A stretch of DNA of 35,048 nt from Sutcliffiella horikoshii DSM 8719 (GTDB lineage: Bacteria > Bacillota > Bacilli > Bacillales > Bacillaceae_I), in assembly GCA_001648575.1 (NCBI GenBank), contig LQXN01000044.1:1-35048 (forward strand), given 5' to 3'. The notes under the pieces were generated by a model. The model saw nothing but the letters and a program-made list of their open reading frames with translations. It made no database searches and had not been told where the DNA came from. A program made the position numbers and the translations under genes. Of the stretch, positions 17,314-26,704 are shown in pieces. Numbering within the stretch: position 1 is the first letter of the stretch; each line of letters starts with the position of its first letter.

Positions 17314-17463
17314 CTATTTTGTCTCCCGATGAACGGTGTGAGCATTACAAACTTTGCAAAACTTTTTTATCTCTAAACGCTCGCCGCTTTGCGCTTTCCC
17401 TTTTACCGTTGAGTAGTTGCGGGAAGAGCATGCCGCGCAAGCAAGTGCCACCTTACTTTGCAT
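17314..17463 (-). CDS. rpmGB: 50S ribosomal protein L33 (zinc-binding type)
   Basis: This 49-residue protein begins [20 protein letters not shown] and has two CxxC pairs (C9/C12 and C36/C39), marking the zinc-containing L33 form that sits near the ribosomal E site. It is too short for ordinary ORF thresholds, and was found by translating the gap upstream of secE. ATG start with AGGTGGTG about 6 nt upstream. Cotranscribed with secE from the promoter at 17503-17531. Bacillus species hold several L33 paralogues, with zinc-free forms induced by zinc limitation; this copy matches the sec-linked one. Confidence 0.95.
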   Translation of the reverse strand: MQSKVALACAACSSRNYSTVKGKAQSGERLEIKKFCKVCNAHTVHRETK

Positions 17464-17502
17464 GTGTTACACCACCTGAAATGTACATAGATGTCTTTTA
17501 AG

Positions 17503-17531
17503 AATGTAACATAGGTGTAATAATTAGTCAA
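17503..17531 (-). promoter_or_regulatory. Sigma-A promoter for rpmGB-secE
   Basis: On the minus strand TTGACT (17531-17526), 17 bp, TACATT (17508-17503). An overlapping alternative, TTGACA with 18 bp to TATGTT, lies a few bases upstream. The leader is about 35 nt. Confidence 0.8.
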
Positions 17532-17583
17532 TGTCAAGTAGAACGCTCAGATGAAGTCATTTATATGCGTCTTTCCTGGATAC

Positions 17584-18234
17584 CTATAATGTGATTTCCC
17601 TGAGTTCCAGGTATCTTTCCAACTTGCGCTTTACCCGTTGCAAGGCATTGTCGATGGATTTCACATGCCGGTTTAAATCTTCTGAAATTTCCTGATATGA
17701 ACGTCCGTCAAGATAGAGAGCAAGCACCTTTCGTTCGAGGTCGCTTAATAGTTCGCCCATCTTTACTTCTATATCATCGAATTCTTCTTGATTGATGATC
17801 AATTCTTCCGGGTCCATCACTTTCGCACCGGATATGACATCCATCAAGGTGCGGTCTGATTCTTCGTCGTAAATAGGCTTGTCCAGTGAAACGTAGGAAT
17901 TTAGCGGAATATGCTTTTGTCTCGTAGCCGTTTTAATCGCGGTGATGATCTGTCTTGTGATGCATAATTCGGCAAATGCCTTAAAAGAAGTAAGCTTGTC
18001 CTCTTTAAAGTCACGGATTGCCTTATAGAGACCTATCATTCCTTCTTGCACAATATCTTCGCGATCTGCACCAATGAGAAAATAGGATCTAGCCTTCGCT
18101 CTAACGAAGTTTTTATACTTGTTGATTAAGTAATCAAGCGCCTCACTATCACCTAAGTGCACAAGTTCTACCATCTGTTCGTCTTCCATAAGCTCTAATG
18201 TCCTGTTGGCATTTCTTGGATCGCTCACTATCAC
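17584..18234 (-). CDS. sigH: RNA polymerase sigma factor SigH
   Basis: SigH (Spo0H) directs transcription at entry into stationary phase, sporulation and competence. The 216-residue product has sigma region 2 with the core-binding and -10 recognition segment (ARSYFLIGADREDIVQEG), the conserved DKLTSFKAFAELCITRQI, and region 4 with the helix-turn-helix RSYQEISEDLNRHVKSIDNA near the C-terminus. I use the GTG at 18234 with GGAGGGATAG just upstream; the N-terminal 20 residues diverge from B. subtilis, so the start is the least certain part. Its own promoter lies at the end of rae1. Confidence 0.97.
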   Translation of the reverse strand: MIVSDPRNANRTLELMEDEQMVELVHLGDSEALDYLINKYKNFVRAKARSYFLIGADREDIVQEGMIGLYKAIRDFKEDKLTSFKAFAELCITRQIITAIKTATRQKHIPLNSYVSLDKPIYDEESDRTLMDVISGAKVMDPEELIINQEEFDDIEVKMGELLSDLERKVLALYLDGRSYQEISEDLNRHVKSIDNALQRVKRKLERYLELREITL

Positions 18235-18268
18235 ACCTATCCCTCCGGCTGAATCAGTAGATAGAAAT

Positions 18269-18298
18269 ATTATACAGTAGGCATAAATTGACCGTCAA
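18269..18298 (-). promoter_or_regulatory. Sigma-A promoter for sigH
   Basis: On the minus strand TTGACG (18298-18293), 18 bp, consensus TATAAT (18274-18269). In B. subtilis sigH is transcribed by sigma-A and repressed by AbrB; an AbrB site cannot be judged by eye. Confidence 0.85.
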
Positions 18299-18302
18299 CC
18301 AC

Positions 18303-18812
18303 TCATCGCTGTCCCCGGCGCCATTTTTCGAAAATTGCTGAAATTTCATTATCTAATTCAATGCGTTTGGACGGCTTTTCGTTGGTAAATTTTGTTACGC
18401 GTTTTTTTATTTTCGTTTCTATCATATTTGATTCATTAAGTAGTTCCCTCGCTGATTTCCTCAAAGCCCCTTGGCCAAAAATCGCCCATTGTTCTGTAAA
18501 GTCAGAGGTGGCCACATGAACCTGGGTGCGGATATCACTCAAGCTGATGGCGAGTTTTTCAATTCTTTCGTCGGCCGTTTCATTTTCTCTTGTATAAATG
18601 ACATCGACACGGTGATTTTTATATTTTGTTTCAATCCCCTGAGACATGTGGGCATCGAAGACGACTATCACTTGATAACCGGTATAGGCCTGGTATTCTG
18701 CCATTCTAGAAATAAGGATATCACGGGCCATTGCGAGGTCCTTGTCTTTAAGGACCCTCAGCTCTGGCCACGCTCCGATAATGTTATATCCATCCACCAG
18801 TAGAATATCCAT
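18303..18812 (-). CDS. rae1: Ribosome-dependent mRNA endonuclease Rae1 (YacP)
   Basis: Rae1 is a NYN/PIN-fold endonuclease that enters the ribosomal A site and cleaves mRNA during translation. The 169-residue product begins MDILLVDGYNIIGAWPEL, with the active-site aspartate D7, and has the further acidic motif VVFDAH, the ETADERIEKLA segment and the WAIFGQGALRKSARELL region near 125. The C-terminus (EKWRRG) is as in relatives. ATG start with GGAGAG upstream. Six bases separate it from rlmB, so it belongs to the cys-mrnC-rlmB run. Confidence 0.95.
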   Translation of the reverse strand: MDILLVDGYNIIGAWPELRVLKDKDLAMARDILISRMAEYQAYTGYQVIVVFDAHMSQGIETKYKNHRVDVIYTRENETADERIEKLAISLSDIRTQVHVATSDFTEQWAIFGQGALRKSARELLNESNMIETKIKKRVTKFTNEKPSKRIELDNEISAIFEKWRRGQR

Positions 18813-18818
18813 CTTTCT

Positions 18819-19562
18819 TTACTCTCCTGCCGGCATTCTTTTACGAAAAACCTCGTACATTAATAAACTTGCGGCTACAGAAGCGTTCAAGGATGTCACT
18901 TTTCCCACCATCGGCAAAGAAACAAGGAAGTCACATTTTTCTTTTAGCAGCCTGGACATACCTTTCCCTTCACTTCCGATGATCAGGCCGAGCGGTAAGG
19001 AGCAGTCCATCTTCGTGTAATCCACTTTTCCTTTGGCATCTGTGCCGAATATCCACAGGCCTTTTTCCTTTAGCTCGTCCACTGTTCTTGCTAGGTTGGT
19101 CACCCGCACGACCGGGACATGCTCGATCGCTCCGGTTGATGCCTTTGCAACGGTTGCTGTAAGCCCCACTGCTCTTCGTTTTGGTATGATGATCCCGTGT
19201 GCACCTACAGCATCTGCCGTACGCATGATGGAACCTAGATTATGCGGATCTTCTATTTCATCCAGAATCAAGAAGAAAGGATCTTCGTTTCGTTTTTCCG
19301 CCAATCGGTATAAGTCATCCAGCTCCGCGTAGTCATATGCGGCTACAGATGCAACCACCCCTTGATGGTTGCCCTCTACCATTTGATCGATTTTTTTCCG
19401 GGGGACGAACTGTACGAGAACATTTGCCTCTTTCGCCATGGCGATAACCTGTTGGATAGAGCCTTTTTGACCACCTTCAGCTATCCAAAGCTTATTGATT
19501 TCCCGATTTGATTTGAGTGCTTCAAGCACTGGGTTGCGTCCCATGATAAATTCTTTTGTCAT
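18819..19562 (-). CDS. rlmB: 23S rRNA 2'-O-methyltransferase, TrmH/SpoU family (RlmB)
   Basis: RlmB-type enzymes methylate the 2'-OH of a guanosine in the 23S peptidyl-transferase region. The 247-residue product has an N-terminal substrate-binding domain (GRNPVLEALKSNREI) and a C-terminal SPOUT knot with the family motifs LDEIEDPHNLGSIMRTADA (about 100-118), LGLIIGSEGKGMSRL and the final SLNASVAASLLMYEV. ATG start with GAGGTG upstream. It starts two bases after mrnC ends. The precise target base follows from family knowledge. Confidence 0.94.
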   Translation of the reverse strand: MTKEFIMGRNPVLEALKSNREINKLWIAEGGQKGSIQQVIAMAKEANVLVQFVPRKKIDQMVEGNHQGVVASVAAYDYAELDDLYRLAEKRNEDPFFLILDEIEDPHNLGSIMRTADAVGAHGIIIPKRRAVGLTATVAKASTGAIEHVPVVRVTNLARTVDELKEKGLWIFGTDAKGKVDYTKMDCSLPLGLIIGSEGKGMSRLLKEKCDFLVSLPMVGKVTSLNASVAASLLMYEVFRKRMPAGE

Positions 19563-19564
19563 CT

Positions 19565-19999
19565 CTATTCACCTCTCTTGCTGTCTACCAGTTCTATGCA
19601 GGTAAACACGATTTCTTCCATTCGCTCTATGTTTTCAAGTAAGTAATGGTATCCGATCAATGCTTCAAATGCGGTGGAATAGCGGTATGTCTGCACATCC
19701 GTATTCTTTGGCACCGAGCCAGATTTAGCATTGCGCCCGCGTCTGATGACACCTTGCTCCTCTTCGGTGAAGAACTCCCGCTCCATCAACCGGTGAAGCA
19801 GATGTGCCTGCGATTTTGCAGACACATAGTTTGTTGCGGTCCGGTGCAACTGATTAGGACGGACCTTGCCTGATTTTAAAAGATGATGGCGGATATACCC
19901 TTCATAAACAGCATCCCCCATATAGGCAAGTGCAAGGCTATTCAATTGTTTTGCATCCACATTGTTGTTGCTCATTCCCGGTATTAGCCTCTTTTCCAT
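19565..19999 (-). CDS. mrnC: Mini-ribonuclease 3
   Basis: MrnC is an RNase III catalytic domain without the RNA-binding domain; it matures the 23S rRNA ends in Bacillus. The 144-residue product shows the RNase III-like signature [20 protein letters not shown] and [13 protein letters not shown], and ends near the family length. The start is uncertain: the ATG at 19999 overlaps the cysS end by 16 bp and has AAGG 6 nt upstream; an ATG at 19975 ([10 protein letters not shown]) has AGAGG 12 nt upstream. Fourth in the order cysE-cysS-mrnC-rlmB-rae1. Confidence 0.94.
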   Translation of the reverse strand: MEKRLIPGMSNNNVDAKQLNSLALAYMGDAVYEGYIRHHLLKSGKVRPNQLHRTATNYVSAKSQAHLLHRLMEREFFTEEEQGVIRRGRNAKSGSVPKNTDVQTYRYSTAFEALIGYHYLLENIERMEEIVFTCIELVDSKRGE

Positions 20000-21384
20000 C
20001 GTGTGCCTTGTGCGGTATCTTCAAGAATGATGTTCCTTGCTTTCAGTTCATCACGAATCTGATCTGATCTTGCAAAGTCGCGATTTTTCCGAGCATCGAT
20101 ACGCTCTTGTATCAGACTTTCGATTTCCTCATCCAATAGCTCCTCTTCTGCTGTAAGGGATACACCGATCACAGAGAACAACTCTTCAAATTGGGTGATG
20201 AACGCTTGAAGCACCTTGTCTGCGGTGTTCTTTTCGCCCAAATAAAGATTTGCTTGCTTTGCCATGTCAAACAGAATGGAAATCGCATTTGCCGTATTAA
20301 AATCATCATCCATTGCCTCGATGAATTCCTTTTTGAATCCTTCTACTTTCTCTAGCCATACCGTATCATCTGTTGCAAGGTTTGCCGTATTCTCCAAACG
20401 ATGCTTCAAATTGGTGTAGGCTGTGCGAAGCCGATCGAGACCGTTGTTAGTGCTTTGAAGCAACTCTTCGTTATAGTTGATCGGGTGACGATAGTGAACA
20501 GAAAGCATGAAGAAGCGAAGCAGCTGTGGATCATGCTTTTGGATGATGTCATGCACCAAGACGAAATTCCCCAGGGATTTGGACATCTTTTCGTTATCGA
20601 TATTAATATACCCATTATGCAGCCAATAGTTTGCAAAAGTCTTGCCAGTCAGTGCTTCCGATTGGGCAATTTCGTTTTCATGATGCGGGAATGATAGATC
20701 TTGACCGCCAGCGTGAATATCGATGGTGTCGCCAAGGTATTTGCGTGCCATTGCCGAGCATTCGATGTGCCAGCCCGGCCTGCCTTTGCCCCAAGGACTA
20801 TCCCAGTGGATTTCTCCTTCTTTTGCAGCCTTCCATAATACAAAGTCAAGCGCATCTTGCTTCTTTTCCCCTACTTCAATACGCGTTCCTAGCTGCAGAT
20901 CATCTATCGGTTGATGGGAGAGCTTGCCGTACTCTTTGAATTCACGGGTCCGGTAATAGACATCTCCGCCAGACTCATATGCAAATCCTTTATCGATTAA
21001 TGTCTCGATGAATTCTATGATGATGTCCATGTTTTCCGTTACTCTTGGATGGACGGTCGCCTGCTTGCAACCAAGTGCAGACACATCATCATGATAGGCA
21101 GCGATGAACCGCTCCGCAATCGTCGGAACATCTTCTCCCAATTCCTTGGCAGCTTTTATCAGCTTATCGTCCACATCGGTGAAGTTGGACACATAGTTCA
21201 CTTCATAACCCCTGTATTCCAAATATCTCCTTACGGTATCAAATACGATCGGCGGCCTTGCATTCCCGATATGGATGTAGTTATAGACGGTCGGTCCGCA
21301 TACATACATCTTGACCTTGCCCTCTTCAAGCGGTACGAACTTCTCCTTTTGACGTGTCAGTGTATTATAAAGATGAATGGTCAT
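19984..21384 (-). CDS. cysS: Cysteinyl-tRNA synthetase
   Basis: CysS charges tRNA-Cys in a zinc-dependent reaction. The 466-residue product is full length: the first zinc cysteine C29 next to the class I HIGH-type motif (YIHIGNARP), the zinc ligand regions GWHIECSAM and [12 protein letters not shown], and the KMSKS motif in [13 protein letters not shown] start; it overlaps the end of cysE by 20 bp, which suggests coupled translation. Expression of both is set by the cysteine T-box ahead of cysE. Confidence 0.99.
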   Translation of the reverse strand: MTIHLYNTLTRQKEKFVPLEEGKVKMYVCGPTVYNYIHIGNARPPIVFDTVRRYLEYRGYEVNYVSNFTDVDDKLIKAAKELGEDVPTIAERFIAAYHDDVSALGCKQATVHPRVTENMDIIIEFIETLIDKGFAYESGGDVYYRTREFKEYGKLSHQPIDDLQLGTRIEVGEKKQDALDFVLWKAAKEGEIHWDSPWGKGRPGWHIECSAMARKYLGDTIDIHAGGQDLSFPHHENEIAQSEALTGKTFANYWLHNGYINIDNEKMSKSLGNFVLVHDIIQKHDPQLLRFFMLSVHYRHPINYNEELLQSTNNGLDRLRTAYTNLKHRLENTANLATDDTVWLEKVEGFKKEFIEAMDDDFNTANAISILFDMAKQANLYLGEKNTADKVLQAFITQFEELFSVIGVSLTAEEELLDEEIESLIQERIDARKNRDFARSDQIRDELKARNIILEDTAQGTRWKRG

Positions 21385-22030
21385 CTACTTTCTTCCTCTC
21401 TTTTAAAAGTAACAATTCATTTTGCAGGTGGGCGATTTGCTTTTCCAATTCCACAAATCTGTCACCGGTCGGATCTGGAAGCTCATGATGGTTCAGATCC
21501 CTTTTCACCTTCACACCATCCTGTATGACGATCTTGCCGGGGATGCCGACCACCGTTGAGTTCGCTGGTACATCTTTCAGGACAACCGATCCCGCTCCGA
21601 CCTTGGAATTCTCTCCGATCGTGATGGAACCCAACACCTTCGCCCCTGTTGCTATCAGGGCGTGGTCCTGTATGGTTGGATGCCGTTTACCTTTTTCTTT
21701 CCCGGTACCGCCCAGGGTTACTCCTTGGAAGACAGTAACATTATTCCCAATTTCACAGGTTTCACCTATCACAACACCCATTCCGTGGTCGATAAAAAAT
21801 CTTCGTCCTATTTTTGCTCCGGGATGAATCTCGATCCCTGTGAAGAACCGGCTTATCTGGGAGATGGCCCTGGCGAGGAAGAACATTTTCCGTTTAAAAA
21901 AGGCATGCGCCAATCGATGGGCCCAGACGGCATGGAGGCCTGAATATGTCAGGATCACTTCAAAATAATTCCTTGCAGCAGGATCCTGTTCGAATACAAC
22001 TTCAATGTCTTCCTTCAATCTTCGAAACAT
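21365..22030 (-). CDS. cysE: Serine O-acetyltransferase
   Basis: CysE makes O-acetylserine from serine and acetyl-CoA, the committed step of cysteine synthesis. From the ATG at 22030 ([20 protein letters not shown]) the product is 221 residues; GGAGG lies 8 nt upstream. A 31-residue upstream extension would run through the T-box terminator and is rejected. The left-handed beta-helix hexapeptide repeats are visible ([36 protein letters not shown]), with the catalytic His in [10 protein letters not shown]. First gene of the T-box operon with cysS. Confidence 0.98.
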   Translation of the reverse strand: MFRRLKEDIEVVFEQDPAARNYFEVILTYSGLHAVWAHRLAHAFFKRKMFFLARAISQISRFFTGIEIHPGAKIGRRFFIDHGMGVVIGETCEIGNNVTVFQGVTLGGTGKEKGKRHPTIQDHALIATGAKVLGSITIGENSKVGAGSVVLKDVPANSTVVGIPGKIVIQDGVKVKRDLNHHELPDPTGDRFVELEKQIAHLQNELLLLKERKKVDDHSSL

Positions 22031-22070
22031 GGAGTGATCCTCCTTTCTTCTTTTTCTGATGCATGAAGTC

Positions 22071-22107
22071 AAAAAAAACGCCTCCGTGTCATTGACACAG
22101 AGACGCT
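22071..22107 (-). terminator. T-box terminator
   Basis: On the minus strand GCGTCTCTGTGTC and its partner with ACACGGAGGCG form a long stem followed by eight T (22078-22071). It shares bases with the alternative antiterminator built on the T-box sequence just upstream. Confidence 0.95.
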
Positions 22108-22330
22108 TATGGCGCGGTTCCACTCTGTTTGGATGCAGGCACGATTATAAATAAGGGCCACATCCCCACTTAGACCTCTTAACGGGAGGTTGCCGCTGTT
22201 ACTTACTTGGCAAGTGCCGTTCAGCAACAGACTCCGAGGTGCATTTCAGAAAAGTCATCACTTGAATCGCTTGCAGCCAGTGGCGATTCTCTCTGGGAAG
22301 GATGTACGCTTCTTACTCTCCTCATCCACA
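22071..22330 (-). ncRNA. T-box riboswitch, cysteine-specific, controlling cysE-cysS
   Basis: The hallmark T-box AGAGTGGAACCGCG is at 22126-22113, followed by the terminator at 22071-22107. Upstream, stem I shows the AGAGAGAA kink region and a specifier loop reading GAAA-TGC-ACC, with TGC (Cys codon) at 22243-22241. Uncharged tRNA-Cys would pair with the specifier and the T-box bulge, form the antiterminator and let cysE, cysS and probably downstream genes be transcribed. The Cys codon fits the genes that follow and the B. subtilis arrangement. Confidence 0.95.
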
Positions 22331-22348
22331 TTCTTGTGTATGGGTGCA

Positions 22349-22383
22349 TGTTGATGAATCAACACGACATGTTATCTATTATA
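22349..22383 (-). promoter_or_regulatory. Probable -10 and start-site hairpin for the T-box operon
   Basis: A consensus TATAAT (22383-22378, minus strand) lies before the T-box; no good -35 is at 16-18 bp. About 14 bp downstream is a small palindrome, TGTTGA-TTCA-TCAACA (22364-22349), at the expected RNA 5' end. The promoter call rests on the -10 only. Confidence 0.5.
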
Positions 22384-22437
22384 CTTAATGCAACTTTAAG
22401 AAAGTTAGTTCTATCATATTATGTTTTAAGAAAAATG

Positions 22438-23889
22438 TTAACCAATTAGCTTCGATAATCTTGCTAGAACCGTTTCTTTGCCTAAAAGGTGAATGGTTTG
22501 AGGCAGGTCACGACCATGCGTTTGCCCTGTTGTTGCCACACGAATCGGCATGAACAGCTTCTTCCCTTTATGGCCGGTCGCTTTTTGGACGGCTTTGGTT
22601 GCAGCCTTTATGTTGTCCACGGAGAAATCCTCCATGGTTTCGATTTCTTTATGGAAAGCTTCCATCACTTCTGGCACTTGCTCTTCAGCCAAGACAGCCT
22701 TTGCTTCCTCATCATACTCAATATCCGTTTTGAAGAACATTTCAGTCAGCTCGACGATCTCCGCCCCGAAACTCATCTGTTCTTGGTATAGACCGATAAG
22801 CTCTTTTGCCCATGCTTTTTTATCTTCTGTCATCGATCCTTCCAGACGGCCTGCTTTTATCAGGTGCGGCAAGGATAGGTCAACAAGTCGGTCCAGTTCC
22901 ATCGTTTTGATGTACTGGTTATTCATCCAAGTCAGTTTATTTGTATCAAATACTGCAGGTGATTTGGATAAACGTGCTGTATCAAAGATCTCGATGAATT
23001 GCTCCTTAGAGAAAACTTCCTCTTCCCCGACAGGAGACCAGCCAAGCAAGGCAATGAAGTTGAATAATGCTTCCGGCAAGTAGCCAAGCTCTTCATATTG
23101 CTCAATAAACTGGATGATGGACTCATCACGTTTACTTAATTTTTTGCGGCTTTCGTTGACAATCAATGTCATATGACCGAATGTCGGAACATCCCAACCA
23201 AGAGCTTCAAAGATCATGATTTGCTTTGGCGTATTGGATATATGATCATCTCCGCGCAGGACGTGAGAGATCTTCATCAGGTGGTCATCCACCGCCACTG
23301 CAAAGTTATATGTCGGCGTGCCATCTTTCTTCACAATGACAAAGTCCCCGATGCCTTCCGAATCAAAGGAGACGTCTCCTTTAACCATGTCATCAAACTT
23401 GATTTCTTTGCTTTTTGGCACCCGGAAACGAATGCTCGGCTCTCTTCCTTCTGCCTCAAAGGCTTTCTGCTCTTCTGCGGTTAAATTGCTGTGTTTGCCG
23501 GAGTAATTAGGGTTCTCTCCGCGGGCGATTTGTTCTTCGCGTTCTGCTTCAAGCTCCTCTTCCGTGCAATAGCATTTATAGGCAAGGTCTTTTTCTAAAA
23601 GCTCATTGTAAAACTTAGTATAGATCTCATTACGTTCTGATTGACGGTATGGACCATATTCGCCACCTACATCAACGCTTTCATCCCAGTCCATCCCAAG
23701 CCACTTCAAATATTTCAGCTGGCTCTCTTCTCCACCGGCAATATTGCGCTTTTTATCAGTATCCTCGATGCGGATGATGAACTTCCCGTTTTGGCTGCGT
23801 GCAAACAGGTAGTTGAAAAGTGCTGTTCTGGCATTTCCTATATGTAAGTGCCCTGTTGGACTTGGGGCATATCGTACCCGAACTGTCAT
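22438..23889 (-). CDS. gltX: Glutamyl-tRNA synthetase (probably non-discriminating)
   Basis: GltX charges tRNA-Glu, and in Bacillus also tRNA-Gln, with glutamate; the mischarged product is corrected by GatCAB. From the ATG at 23889 ([20 protein letters not shown]) it has 483 residues; GGAGG lies 8 nt upstream and the five-residue longer reading starts inside the Shine-Dalgarno. Class I motifs HIGN and KLSKRDE are both present. The Cys-rich zinc segment CYCTEEEL occurs near 110. A GC-rich hairpin precedes the Shine-Dalgarno, and a repeat element lies further upstream. Non-discriminating behaviour is from the family, not visible here. Confidence 0.98.
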   Translation of the reverse strand: MTVRVRYAPSPTGHLHIGNARTALFNYLFARSQNGKFIIRIEDTDKKRNIAGGEESQLKYLKWLGMDWDESVDVGGEYGPYRQSERNEIYTKFYNELLEKDLAYKCYCTEEELEAEREEQIARGENPNYSGKHSNLTAEEQKAFEAEGREPSIRFRVPKSKEIKFDDMVKGDVSFDSEGIGDFVIVKKDGTPTYNFAVAVDDHLMKISHVLRGDDHISNTPKQIMIFEALGWDVPTFGHMTLIVNESRKKLSKRDESIIQFIEQYEELGYLPEALFNFIALLGWSPVGEEEVFSKEQFIEIFDTARLSKSPAVFDTNKLTWMNNQYIKTMELDRLVDLSLPHLIKAGRLEGSMTEDKKAWAKELIGLYQEQMSFGAEIVELTEMFFKTDIEYDEEAKAVLAEEQVPEVMEAFHKEIETMEDFSVDNIKAATKAVQKATGHKGKKLFMPIRVATTGQTHGRDLPQTIHLLGKETVLARLSKLIG

Positions 23890-23907
23890 GTTTGTTACCT
23901 CCATTTT

Positions 23908-23931
23908 CCGCCGGCTTTCGGACCCGGGCGG
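23908..23931 (-). other. GC-rich leader hairpin just before gltX
   Basis: CCGCC-CGG and CCG-GCGG arms form a 7-bp stem with one bulge around a 9-nt loop, ending 8 bases before the GGAGG of gltX. On the plus strand it is followed by five T, so it could instead end antisense transcription. The stretch is much richer in GC than its AT-rich flanks. Confidence 0.5.
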
Positions 23932-23949
23932 TTTTTAAAACTAAGCATT

Positions 23950-23958
23950 ATTTTAACA
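23950..23958 (-). promoter_or_regulatory. Possible extended -10 promoter for gltX
   Basis: On the minus strand TGT-TAAAAT matches an extended -10 sequence about 60 bp before gltX, downstream of repeat copy B. No convincing -35 lies at the right distance. Confidence 0.4.
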
Positions 23959-24009
23959 TAAAAATGCTGGATTCGTATCTATTTCTTTCTATAGGTTTCT
24001 TTTAGCGCC

Positions 24010-24194
24010 GCTGTTGATTTCCGCAAATGGCTTCGCTTTCCTAGGGGCTGACGAGAGCCTCCTCGGCTACCGCCTGCGGGGTCTCCACCTAGCGCTATCT
24101 CCCTCAGGACAAGGAAGGCTCGGCAGCGATACATCGCACGAAGAAAATGCGTAGTATTTTCGAGGAGTCTTCGCCATTTGCTCCAATCACCAGC
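24010..24194 (-). repeat. Dispersed repeat element, copy B (185 bp)
   Basis: Ends GCTGTTGATT (24010-24019) and AATCACCAGC (24185-24194) are inverted with one mismatch. Shared with copy A (16726-16914) are CGCTTTCCTAGGGGC, GAGCCTCCTC, GCGGGGTCTC, CGCTATCTCCCT, AGGACAAGGAA, CATCGCACGAAGAAAATGCG and TTTTCGAGGAGTCT in the same order and same orientation. The internal hairpin GAAAATGC/GTATTTTC has a changed base that leaves a G-T pair on the plus strand. It occupies almost the whole ispF-gltX gap. No coding capacity. Confidence 0.85.
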
Positions 24195-24215
24195 TAAAGA
24201 TCTCGTTGTCAAACT

Positions 24216-24692
24216 CTACTTCTTTAGTAGTAGGACGGCAGCTTGGGCTGCGATGCCTTCTTCTCTTCCTGTGAAGCCGAGTTTCTCTGTGGTGGTCGCT
24301 TTTACGTTGACTTGGTCCACATCGGCTTCTAACAATTCTGCAATTCGTTTGCGCATTGGTTCAATATGGGGAGCCATCTTTGGTTTCTGTGCAATGATGG
24401 TACAGTCCACATTGCCAAGTGTGTATCCTTTTTCTTTTACTATTGCCCAGACCTGTTGCATTAAAACAGCAGAATCCGCATTTTTGAATGCCGGATCTGT
24501 GTCAGGAAAGTGCTTTCCGATATCCCCTTCACCGATTGCACCTAAGCAGGCGTCAGAAATTGTATGTAAAAGTACATCCGCATCGGAGTGACCAAGCAGT
24601 CCCTTCTCATAAGGGATGGTGATTCCCCCGATTATTAAAGGCCTTCCTTCAGCAAACTGATGTACATCAAAACCTTGTCCGATACGAAACAT
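24216..24692 (-). CDS. ispF: 2-C-methyl-D-erythritol 2,4-cyclodiphosphate synthase
   Basis: IspF cyclises CDP-methylerythritol phosphate in the MEP isoprenoid pathway, using zinc. From the ATG at 24692 ([13 protein letters not shown]) the product is 158 residues, the family size; the longer reading of 17 residues overlaps ispD and lacks support. Metal ligands D9, H11 and H43 are in place, with the [10 protein letters not shown] motif. AGAGGA precedes the start. It follows ispD by 25 bp, its partner two steps earlier in the pathway. Confidence 0.97.
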   Translation of the reverse strand: MFRIGQGFDVHQFAEGRPLIIGGITIPYEKGLLGHSDADVLLHTISDACLGAIGEGDIGKHFPDTDPAFKNADSAVLMQQVWAIVKEKGYTLGNVDCTIIAQKPKMAPHIEPMRKRIAELLEADVDQVNVKATTTEKLGFTGREEGIAAQAAVLLLKK

Positions 24693-24717
24693 TGTGGCTC
24701 TTCCTCTCTCCTGCGTA

Positions 24718-25437
<720 letters not shown>

Positions 25438-25440
25438 TCA

Positions 25441-25466
25441 ACCCTCCAAGCTAAGCTTTAGAGGGT
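25441..25466 (-). other. Hairpin between yacL and ispD
   Basis: On the minus strand ACCCTC pairs with GAGGGT and inside it AAGC with GCTT across a TTA loop. No T-run follows, so termination is unlikely. It starts 29 bp after the yacL stop. Confidence 0.5.
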
Positions 25467-25495
25467 AGAGGTTTGGTATTTTTTGATGTGTTATG

Positions 25496-26587
25496 TCATA
25501 ATGCTGCGCGTTCTAATTGTTTTGGCTTGGCAAAAATCATTCGGCCAGCAGAGGTCTGCAGGACGCTTGTGACAAGGACCTGTATGTGCTTGCCGATGTA
25601 ATCACGGCCTTCTTCCACGACGATCATGGTACCGTCATCCAGGTATGCCACACCCTGGTTATGCTCTTTTCCGTCTTTGATGACTTGGACGGTCAGTTCT
25701 TCCCCCGGTAGGACGACTGGCTTGACCGCATTGGCTAGATCATTGATATTCAACACTTCAACACTTTGAAGCTCACATACTTTGTTAAGGTTGAAATCAT
25801 TTGTCACGACTACACCGGAAGTCAATTTTGCCAGTTTGACAAGCTTGGAGTCCACTTCCTGGATATCTTCAAAATTACCTTCATATATTTCCACTTTGAT
25901 GGCTAGTTCCTTTTGGATTCTGTTTAAAATATCTAGTCCTCTTCGTCCGCGATTACGTTTCAAGACATCTGAGGAGTCGGCTATATGCTGAAGTTCTTCA
26001 AGGACAAATCTAGGAATGACAATGGTCCCTTCAAGAAATCCTGTCTGGCAAATATCTGCCACTCTTCCATCGATGATCACGCTCGTATCCAAAATCTTCA
26101 GCTTCTTGGAGGATAAATCCAGATCGTCTTCCTCGACCGACTTTTTCTTTCCGAACTTAGAAGAAATCGAAAAAAGATTCACCAGCTCATCACGCTTCTT
26201 AAAGCCTACTTGAAACCCAAGATACCCTAATAGAATGGTAATGAAAATAGGGAAGATCGCGCTGACAAATGGAATTCTTTCAAGAGGGATGACCGCTAAA
26301 TAAGCGACTATCAATCCGAAAATAAGTCCAAGGCTGCCGAATAGTACATCTGTTACCGGCGCTTTTACCAACGATTCCTCTATCCACTTAATGAACCCGA
26401 CCACATAATCCACTAACCAAAAAGTAAGGATGAAAAATATAATTGCTCCTAAGATCGCAACAGTATAAGGCTTCGTAAGAAAAGGAATATCTCCTAAATT
26501 TAAGAGAGAAAACAGCTCAGGAATAAAGAATATCCCCAATGTCCCCCCAAGAATTAGAAAGAATACTTGAACCATACGCCTTAACAT
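25496..26587 (-). CDS. yacL: Membrane-anchored PIN/TRAM-domain protein YacL
   Basis: The 363-residue product begins with four hydrophobic segments (roughly residues 5-26, 38-58, 80-100 and 105-128), then a PIN nuclease-like domain ([17 protein letters not shown] near 165, with conserved acidic residues and [10 protein letters not shown]) and a C-terminal TRAM domain (about 285-345), usually RNA-binding. The combination suggests a membrane-tethered ribonuclease; no substrate is established that I know. ATG start with GGGAGGTG. Lies between disA and ispD; a TATAAT at 26608-26613 without a clear -35 may drive it. Confidence 0.93.
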   Translation of the reverse strand: MLRRMVQVFFLILGGTLGIFFIPELFSLLNLGDIPFLTKPYTVAILGAIIFFILTFWLVDYVVGFIKWIEESLVKAPVTDVLFGSLGLIFGLIVAYLAVIPLERIPFVSAIFPIFITILLGYLGFQVGFKKRDELVNLFSISSKFGKKKSVEEDDLDLSSKKLKILDTSVIIDGRVADICQTGFLEGTIVIPRFVLEELQHIADSSDVLKRNRGRRGLDILNRIQKELAIKVEIYEGNFEDIQEVDSKLVKLAKLTSGVVVTNDFNLNKVCELQSVEVLNINDLANAVKPVVLPGEELTVQVIKDGKEHNQGVAYLDDGTMIVVEEGRDYIGKHIQVLVTSVLQTSAGRMIFAKPKQLERAAL

Positions 26588-26704
26588 TGCCTCACCTCCC
26601 TTTATTCATTATAAACAGTTTCCTATAAATAAAACGTCGAATAAGCTATTAATTTACATTTGTTAGGATTTTGTCACATTCAAGATTGTGAATGCCCTCT
26701 CCCA

